Part shown: positions 58,943-64,000 of the stretch, one piece after another
Position numbering within the stretch: the first letter of the stretch is position 1
Layout: each line of letters starts with the position of its first letter
DNA from: Desulfosudis oleivorans
GTDB lineage: Bacteria > Desulfobacterota > Desulfobacteria > Desulfobacterales > SURF-7
Assembly: GCA_020723325.1 (NCBI GenBank)
Contig: DYJD01000001.1
Location: 358,407-422,406, forward strand
Direction: 5' to 3'
Length of the DNA: 64,000 bases
Notes under the pieces: generated by a model
What the model was told of the DNA's origin: nothing
The model's input: the letters and a program-made list of their open reading frames with translations, nothing else
The model's database searches: none
Position numbers and translations under genes: made by a program

Positions 58943-59908
58943 ATGCCGATACCTGTGTCACAAATATCTGCCAAAGAATTCAGTAGTCTGCCGGAAGAAC
59001 TGGCCCGGCTCTGGCGCATTCCCTTAAGCGACGAAAACGAGCCGGCTAAATTGATCTCCGCTCTGCGGGAAAGGATCAAGGAGCTAAACTGCCTGTACGG
59101 CGTTGCCCAGCTTGCGGAGAAGCATTCCAGTTCAATTGAAGAACTGCTGCGCGATCTCGTGAATTTCTTGCCGCATTCTTGGCAATACCCGGAACTGGCT
59201 TGCTGCCGGATCATGTTTGAAGGGAAGACCTATAAAAGCAGAGGATTCAAGCTTACCAAATGGCGTCAATCCTCCCGGATTTCCATGTACAGCGAACCGG
59301 TGGGAGAGGTCACAATCTTTTATCTTGAGGAGTGCCCGCCAGCGGACGAAGGGCCGTTTTTACGGGAGGAACGTATTCTGCTGGATGCCCTGGCCCAAAG
59401 AATCGGCACCATTGCTATGAAGATATCCACTGAACTTAAATTGCAGGAGCTCAACAAACAGTTGTTGATGGAGCAGAAATCGCTGCAGGAAGCAAATGTG
59501 GCGCTCCGGACCATCATGGGCCGGATCGAGGAGGAAAAAAAAACGGTCTATAAAGATATCGATGTGAATATCGATAAAATCATCATGCCGATCCTGAATG
59601 AGCTGACCCTGCATCTGCCGAAAAGCCACCGCCGCTATGCCGAGATGTTACGGGCCGGTCTGGAAAATATCACTTCACCCTTTGTCAGCAAGCTGTCGAA
59701 AAATTATTTGACCTTGACGTCGGTGGAAGTGAGCATTTGTAATATGATTGAAAGCGGGTTGCAAACCAAAGAGATCGCAAAGTTTCGCGGCGTATCCGAA
59801 GGCACTATCAATCGGCACCGGGAGAATATCCGCAGGAAGCTTCAGATTAAGAACAGCGCGGTCAATTTGACGACTTTTCTGCAATCCGGGATGTGGAAAA
59901 AGAGCTGA
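58943..59908 (+). CDS. LuxR-type transcriptional regulator
   Basis: From ATG 58943 (GAGG upstream) the protein has 321 aa. A GAF/PAS-like sensor region (about 35-170; IKELNCLYGVAQLAEKHSS) and a coiled coil (about 175-215) precede the C-terminal HTH (TSVEVSICNMIESGLQTKEI, then FRGVSEGTINRHRENIRRKL). Its ELNCLYGVAxLxE start is a form often seen in deltaproteobacterial sensor proteins. It is divergent to the NADH diaphorase operon and probably regulates it. Its 3' end overlaps the convergent glycosyltransferase gene by 47 nt. Confidence 0.88.
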   Translation: MPIPVSQISAKEFSSLPEELARLWRIPLSDENEPAKLISALRERIKELNCLYGVAQLAEKHSSSIEELLRDLVNFLPHSWQYPELACCRIMFEGKTYKSRGFKLTKWRQSSRISMYSEPVGEVTIFYLEECPPADEGPFLREERILLDALAQRIGTIAMKISTELKLQELNKQLLMEQKSLQEANVALRTIMGRIEEEKKTVYKDIDVNIDKIIMPILNELTLHLPKSHRRYAEMLRAGLENITSPFVSKLSKNYLTLTSVEVSICNMIESGLQTKEIAKFRGVSEGTINRHRENIRRKLQIKNSAVNLTTFLQSGMWKKS

Positions 59909-61550
59909 CCGGCTTTTTTTGAAAAACGGTCAAATAATACGGGGATTGAATGCGGTAGTCATTGATATGCGCATTCCATTTGTAAACGGTTTTTTCAGGA
60001 GAAAGGATGTCCGCCAGGCCGATGGCGGCATAGTTTTCTGCAAGATAAGTATCAAGCCATTGAAAAATATATTTGTCGGCTTTGGGCTGAATCAGCCAGG
60101 AGGTGGAAACATTTACCACCACGATAAAACGCGGGCTGGAAGACTCGATCTCACGAATCATCTCCTGCTGCATCTTCAGGCTGTATTCATGCCCTTCCAT
60201 TAAGCCGTATACATAAATATACCCGGTGGCGGAATGCCTTTTGGCGTAGAAAAAGATCTGGGGTTCGGAACCGAGTACGGCGATTTTATCCTCCCGGTTG
60301 CTGACGGATTCGATGAATTCGGCGATTTTGATAGACTCGGGAAATGGATTCTGCCCATATAATTTTCTCGAAATCGTTTGGGGATCATCGTAAAAATAAT
60401 AGTCTTTTTGGTTTACGATGCCGGCTGCAAGCATGCTGATGAGTAAAATTGAAACCGTAAGCTTTGCCGGCAGAAGCTTGAATGCCGCGGCGGCCCGGGC
60501 AATCGCGAATTCCACCAGCGTGCCGATCAAAATGGAGACAGCCGGCAGCAAGGTCACAAAATAATGTTCGCGGAAATAAAAGCCAGGGCAAATCGAGAGG
60601 AATGAAAACACTATGAACAGCAAAACAAAGATCCGGCTGCGTTCCAGTTCCCGCTGGTGAAACACGGCGGCAAGGCCGAAGATGGAAAGCAGCCAAACCA
60701 TCCAGAAGTCTTGGGCGACAAAGGCGAATCCCGCTTTGAAATATTTGAAGGCCATGGAAACAGGAATTTGGGAGCTGTATTTTGCGGCATATTCAAAAGT
60801 CCAGAACCGGAATTTGTCGAAAACGCCCGCAGAGAAAAGCCAGATGATCGCAATGAAAAACGGCAATACCGCTCCGGTGATCAGAAGGCTTATACGTAGG
60901 AGGATTTTGAAAAAAGGCCGCTCCTGTTTCCAGGAATTCAGCCGGCAGCCTGAATATAGAATATAGGCGATGCCGAACAACAGGAACAGAAAACCCGGCT
61001 GTTTCATCATGCCTGCGAAGCCGAACAGAAGGCCGGATAAAAAATATAAGCCCGGCCTGTTTTGGGGGGCGGCATGGAACAATAAAAGTGTTCCGCCGAC
61101 GGCTGCCAAGGTGACAAAATGGGTCGCATGGGCGGCAAAGCCCAGCACCGATGGACTTAAGGATAAAACCGCAAATGTGCAACTTGCGGCAATCGCTCCG
61201 GGCGTCTTCAGGATTTTTCCAGCCAGAACGAACAACAACAGAATGGTGGCGCAATTGACGAGCATTAAGCCCAGATGAATGCTCTGAATTGTTTGTCCGA
61301 ATACGGCCAGGATAACGGCGTATATCAGGTAGGTGCCCGGGAATTTCATATTATAGGCCTGGCTGTAAGGCGGGATACCCTGGAGCAGGAGCTGCCCCAT
61401 GTAGGCATATTCCCCCTCATCCCGTTCCAAAGGAATATCCAATAGGCGCAGACGCACCCATACGACGAACAGGATAATCAGACCGAGCCACAGCCAGGGG
61501 ATGATCCCGGACCATTTGTTGTTCCGATGATTTCCGGCTTCCTGGATCAT
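59862..61550 (-). CDS. GT39/PMT-type membrane glycosyltransferase
   Basis: This 562-aa protein has about eleven membrane spans. The first periplasmic loop has the ERDEGEYAYMGQLLLQGIPP motif of ArnT/PMT-like glycosyltransferases, with the acidic catalytic pair. C-terminal ~160 residues form a periplasmic domain. It would transfer a sugar from a polyprenyl-phosphate donor. ATG 61550 overlaps the arginase stop by 4 nt, and its stop overlaps the convergent LuxR gene. The link to arginase looks operonic, though functions differ. Confidence 0.85.
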   Translation of the reverse strand: MIQEAGNHRNNKWSGIIPWLWLGLIILFVVWVRLRLLDIPLERDEGEYAYMGQLLLQGIPPYSQAYNMKFPGTYLIYAVILAVFGQTIQSIHLGLMLVNCATILLLFVLAGKILKTPGAIAASCTFAVLSLSPSVLGFAAHATHFVTLAAVGGTLLLFHAAPQNRPGLYFLSGLLFGFAGMMKQPGFLFLLFGIAYILYSGCRLNSWKQERPFFKILLRISLLITGAVLPFFIAIIWLFSAGVFDKFRFWTFEYAAKYSSQIPVSMAFKYFKAGFAFVAQDFWMVWLLSIFGLAAVFHQRELERSRIFVLLFIVFSFLSICPGFYFREHYFVTLLPAVSILIGTLVEFAIARAAAAFKLLPAKLTVSILLISMLAAGIVNQKDYYFYDDPQTISRKLYGQNPFPESIKIAEFIESVSNREDKIAVLGSEPQIFFYAKRHSATGYIYVYGLMEGHEYSLKMQQEMIREIESSSPRFIVVVNVSTSWLIQPKADKYIFQWLDTYLAENYAAIGLADILSPEKTVYKWNAHINDYRIQSPYYLTVFQKKPVSSFSTSRIAEKSSN

Positions 61551-62428
61551 AAAATGCGCTTACCGAATAACGAAATGGCTAGATCCACGGCGATCTTGGC
61601 GGTTTTGTTGCGATTGTCGATGATGGGATTGATTTCAACAATGTCCATGGAGCACAGGCGCCGGGAGTCGGCGATGATCTCCATGAGCAGGTGGGCCTCC
61701 CGGTAGGTCAGGCCGCCGGGCACCGGGGTGCCGACTCCGGAAGCCTCCATGGGATCCAGGCCGTCCATGTCCAGGCTCACATGCAGGCGCTTCCGGTGCT
61801 TCAACCGTTTCAAGGCTTCGTTGGCAATACGACTGATGCCCTGTTCGTCGATGTCGCGCATGGTGAAAATATGAATCCCGCTGTCTTTCAGCAATTGACG
61901 CTCTTCGCCGTCCAAATCGCGGACACCGATCAGGGCTATGTCCCCGGCCTTGATTTTGGGGCCGGGGCGGCCGATATGCACCAGATGCTCCAACCCCCGC
62001 CCTGTCAGCAGGGCCAGGGCCATCCCATGAATGTTGCCGGTGCTGGAGGTGGTGGCTGTGTTGAAATCGCCATGGGCGTCGATCCAGATGATTCCGGCCG
62101 GCTCAGCATGGGTGACGCCGCCGATGGTGCCGATGGAGATGGCATGATCGCCCCCCAGGAAAATCGGGCAAAAACCTTCGGCAACGGCGACGCTGCCGGC
62201 TTGGTAGACCGCCTCGCAAGCCCTGTGGATGGTGGGAATTAAATCGTTTTGGGGCAGGGAATTCCGGACCGGCACTTCAATGTTGCCGGCATCGCTGATG
62301 GTATAGCCAAGGCGTGAAAGGCGGGAGGCCAGCCCGGCATAACGAATGGCGCTGGGCCCCACATCCACACCCCGTTGGGATTGACCAAGATCCATGGGTA
62401 CACCGATAATGCGTATGGGTTTGCGCAT
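61547..62428 (-). CDS. rocF: arginase (ureohydrolase family)
   Basis: From ATG 62428 the product has 293 aa. All Mn-binding motifs are present: GGDHAISIGTIGG, IDAHGDFNT (DAHxDxN) and SLDMDGLDP (SxDxDxxDP), and the N-terminal GVPMDLGQSQRGVDVGPSAIR is typical of arginases rather than agmatinases. It converts arginine to ornithine and urea. It lies 5 bp after the ornithine cyclodeaminase gene. An in-frame alternative start upstream (62467) overlaps that gene and is less likely. Confidence 0.94.
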   Translation of the reverse strand: MRKPIRIIGVPMDLGQSQRGVDVGPSAIRYAGLASRLSRLGYTISDAGNIEVPVRNSLPQNDLIPTIHRACEAVYQAGSVAVAEGFCPIFLGGDHAISIGTIGGVTHAEPAGIIWIDAHGDFNTATTSSTGNIHGMALALLTGRGLEHLVHIGRPGPKIKAGDIALIGVRDLDGEERQLLKDSGIHIFTMRDIDEQGISRIANEALKRLKHRKRLHVSLDMDGLDPMEASGVGTPVPGGLTYREAHLLMEIIADSRRLCSMDIVEINPIIDNRNKTAKIAVDLAISLFGKRIL

Positions 62429-62433
62429 ACAGG

Positions 62434-63540
62434 TCACTTTCTTTTTGATTTCGCCAGATTGTTCCACAGATTGATCATAAAATCCTGCACATTGGTGAGG
62501 ATCGGCACAGCCTGAGCAGAGCCGCGGTTGGCCAGTTTGTCCGCGCTGAACTCGGCCATGTCCACGATATAGAAAAATACTGGACGGACCTGGCCGTCGG
62601 AAAGCACGTGGTAGCTCGGGGTCATATTGCCAAAGGCAATGGAATGCAGTTGGGTGGCCAGGGTGATCACCGTCGTGGCTCGGCGGGCAAAATAGCGCAT
62701 CTTGTCCTGGGCCTGGTAAACATCGGCGATCACTTCCGGCAGGGGGCCGTCGTCACGGATGGAGCCGGCCAATACGTAAGGCACGCCGCATTTTTCACAG
62801 GCATAAATGATGCCGTTTTGCAGGTTCAGGGCTTTCAAGGCTTTTTGAATGGAGCCTTTCCTTCTGACCATATTCAGGATATCCAGGTGATTGTAATGGC
62901 CCAGGGGCTGCAAGGCCTGGGTATAGATATTCTGGCCCAGTCCGGTGTTGAAAAAGGCGGCTTCCAGATCATGGGTGGCCAGGGCATTGCCGGCCAAGAG
63001 GGCGTGGCAGTAACCGTTTTCAATCATGGCCTGCATGGCATCGCGGCTATCCTTGTCAAAGGCCACGGCCGGCCCCAGGACCCACACAATGTGCCCGTGC
63101 TCCCGGTCATGCCGGAGAATTTCGTAGAGCTGGTCATAACTTCTGGAAAAGGGGGTTTCTCGGGTGCCGCGGGTGCGAAAGGAAAATTTATCGTCGGATT
63201 GATTAGCGGCGCAATCAAAACCGGTAGTGTGCACCAGGATGCCTTCCTCGCCGTTTTCCGTTCGACCCACCACCACCGGCTCGCCTTTTTTCAGGCGGCG
63301 GGCCTCCTTTACCTGTAGGGTTTTGCCCTTGAGCACCATGGTGCAGTCCATCCGATTTTCCCGGGCCAGGATCCATTTCCCGCGGCCGAGATGAACATAT
63401 TCCGGGTGATTGGAGGTGCCGTGAAAGTGATCCGGAGCCACGCCGTGCATGGGGGCCGGCGCCGTCTTCACAGGCGGGGCCTCGGAAAGCGGGGCCCTGG
63501 TAAAATCAGGAGGGGTATAGACTGGAATGATCGGTTCCAC
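62434..63540 (-). CDS. ornithine cyclodeaminase of the TIGR00300 (archaeal-type) family
   Basis: This 368-aa protein has the TIGR00300/LOR-SDH-domain core: FRTRGTRETPFSRSYDQLYE, VWVLGPAVAFDKDSRDAM, LLAGNALATHDLEAAFFNT, and GVPYVLAGSIRDDGPLPEV. In archaea and cyanobacteria this family turns ornithine to proline, using bound NAD. An extra ~60-residue N-terminus is Pro-rich. The start is GTG 63540, set by AAAGGAG 6 nt upstream. With arginase just downstream it forms an arginine-to-ornithine-to-proline route. Confidence 0.7.
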   Translation of the reverse strand: MEPIIPVYTPPDFTRAPLSEAPPVKTAPAPMHGVAPDHFHGTSNHPEYVHLGRGKWILARENRMDCTMVLKGKTLQVKEARRLKKGEPVVVGRTENGEEGILVHTTGFDCAANQSDDKFSFRTRGTRETPFSRSYDQLYEILRHDREHGHIVWVLGPAVAFDKDSRDAMQAMIENGYCHALLAGNALATHDLEAAFFNTGLGQNIYTQALQPLGHYNHLDILNMVRRKGSIQKALKALNLQNGIIYACEKCGVPYVLAGSIRDDGPLPEVIADVYQAQDKMRYFARRATTVITLATQLHSIAFGNMTPSYHVLSDGQVRPVFFYIVDMAEFSADKLANRGSAQAVPILTNVQDFMINLWNNLAKSKRK

Positions 63541-63771
63541 AACGAGCTCCTTTCGTATTGATTTTCAGACCGAAAAAGCACCTGGGTGCCGCCGGGGGAG
63601 CGGAGGATAAGGCTAATGACTTATATCATCAGTGGATGTCCGGCACAATATGCTAGATGCAGTAATTCTAATTTACTGTTTAAATGCAACGCCCATTCAT
63701 GAGCCGGAATCGGAGTGTAGACCCTATGCCACGCATTGAAAGACAAAATTGAAAGAACGAAGTGATACCAT
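63541..63771. other. promoter region of the ornithine cyclodeaminase/arginase operon, no gene seen
   Basis: No open frame with protein character. It must hold the minus-strand promoter; no clear -35/-10 pair could be assigned. Confidence 0.4.
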
Positions 63772-63870
63772 CCTTTGATGTTCGATATTCCTTGTTGGAT
63801 ATTCTGCGGTTCGTTTGGCGGAAAAAAGCGAATATCGAATATCGAACAAGGAACCGCAGAATAATGAAGG
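63772..63870. repeat. palindromic repeat, family C
   Basis: Left arm 63772-63812 (TTCGATATTC, CTTGTTGGATATTCTGCGG, TTC) and right arm 63829-63870 (GAATATCGAATATCGAACAA, GGAACCGCAGAAT) are imperfect inverted repeats with a 16-bp spacer. This form is made of the same 10-bp word repeated and shuffled. Confidence 0.8.
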
Positions 63871-63934
63871 CAGGATTACATCTCAAAATTAGAACTGCTG
63901 TCATTTTCCAGGGCAATCGCATGTAGTTTTTTTT

Positions 63935-63966
63935 CGGGGTCGGGGTCGGTATCGGTATCGGTATCG
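63935..63966. repeat. palindromic hexamer repeat, family A, half copy at the right edge
   Basis: CGGGGTCGGGGTC followed by three GGTATC units. No right arm is seen before the window ends at 64000, so it is a half copy or is cut by the edge; a distant arm, as around the four-helix-bundle gene, is possible. Confidence 0.75.
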
Positions 63967-64000
63967 TCGCGCCAGGCCAAGCCTGGATTGATGGGAATTC

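Noticed and set aside
63680..63922. 80-aa minus-strand frame near the right edge
   Set aside because: It reads through family C palindrome arms; such arginine/tyrosine-rich frames are a by-product of that repeat.

Overview
This 64-kb window looks like chromosomal DNA of a Gram-negative anaerobe, most likely a Desulfobacterota (deltaproteobacterial) relative. Lipid A/LPS assembly (WaaA), an RND/TolC efflux pump and several lipoproteins show an outer membrane. RNase J, an NADH-diaphorase module of the HndA/HndC type, TPR response regulators, a possible selenoprotein and many hexamer-built palindromic repeats fit that phylum. The assignment is inference, because no rRNA gene is present.

Left part (1-18 kb): an unknown protein, RNase J, FtsK and a methyltransferase lie in one minus-strand operon. 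A TPR response regulator and a GAF histidine kinase follow on the plus strand. Next come a long-chain acyl-CoA dehydrogenase and an aminotransferase. An accessory stretch carries a ParB-like/protein-tyrosine-phosphatase pair, two unknown genes, an AraC regulator that appears to start at ATT, a truncated methyltransferase and a corrinoid-reductase-like iron-sulfur protein.

Centre (18.2-28.4 kb): the most interesting region is a co-directional minus-strand RNA-repair island. In transcription order it holds tRNA-His, a 5'-truncated Ile(UAU)-type tRNA, tRNA-Phe, tRNA-Pro, an HNH nuclease, an unknown 272-aa protein, a 59-nt stem-loop, a tRNA-Phe-like RNA with a collapsed acceptor stem, and about 300 nt packed with hairpins. 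Then come a slipin, a 142-bp hairpin of 9-bp repeats, RtcA, RtcB, Hen1 and Pnkp. It combines two RNA-repair systems (RtcA/RtcB and Pnkp/Hen1) with tRNA and tRNA-like genes. A remnant resembling the RtcB C-terminus lies beyond pnkp.

Right of the island (29-41.5 kb): a VapBC toxin-antitoxin pair, an AAA/DUF4143 ATPase and a TolC-MFP-RND efflux operon. The efflux operon is split by palindromic repeats, one of which carries a four-helix-bundle (23S IVP-type) gene between its arms. Then follow a CheR methyltransferase, a small candidate selenoprotein gene, and a sigma-54 activator fragment joined to the 3' end of a group II intron with its domain V.

Far right (41.5-64 kb): a DUF2868/DUF3482 GTPase pair, a B12-radical SAM enzyme, and an envelope operon (HAMP-like protein, LpoA-like lipoprotein, WaaA, two large membrane/TPR proteins of which one has a C39-peptidase-like domain, and an isochorismatase-like hydrolase). 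A three-gene NADH diaphorase diverges from a LuxR regulator. A GT39-type glycosyltransferase, arginase and a TIGR00300-type ornithine cyclodeaminase form the last operon, which would convert arginine to ornithine to proline. REP-like and palindromic repeats of at least four families are scattered through the intergenic spaces.
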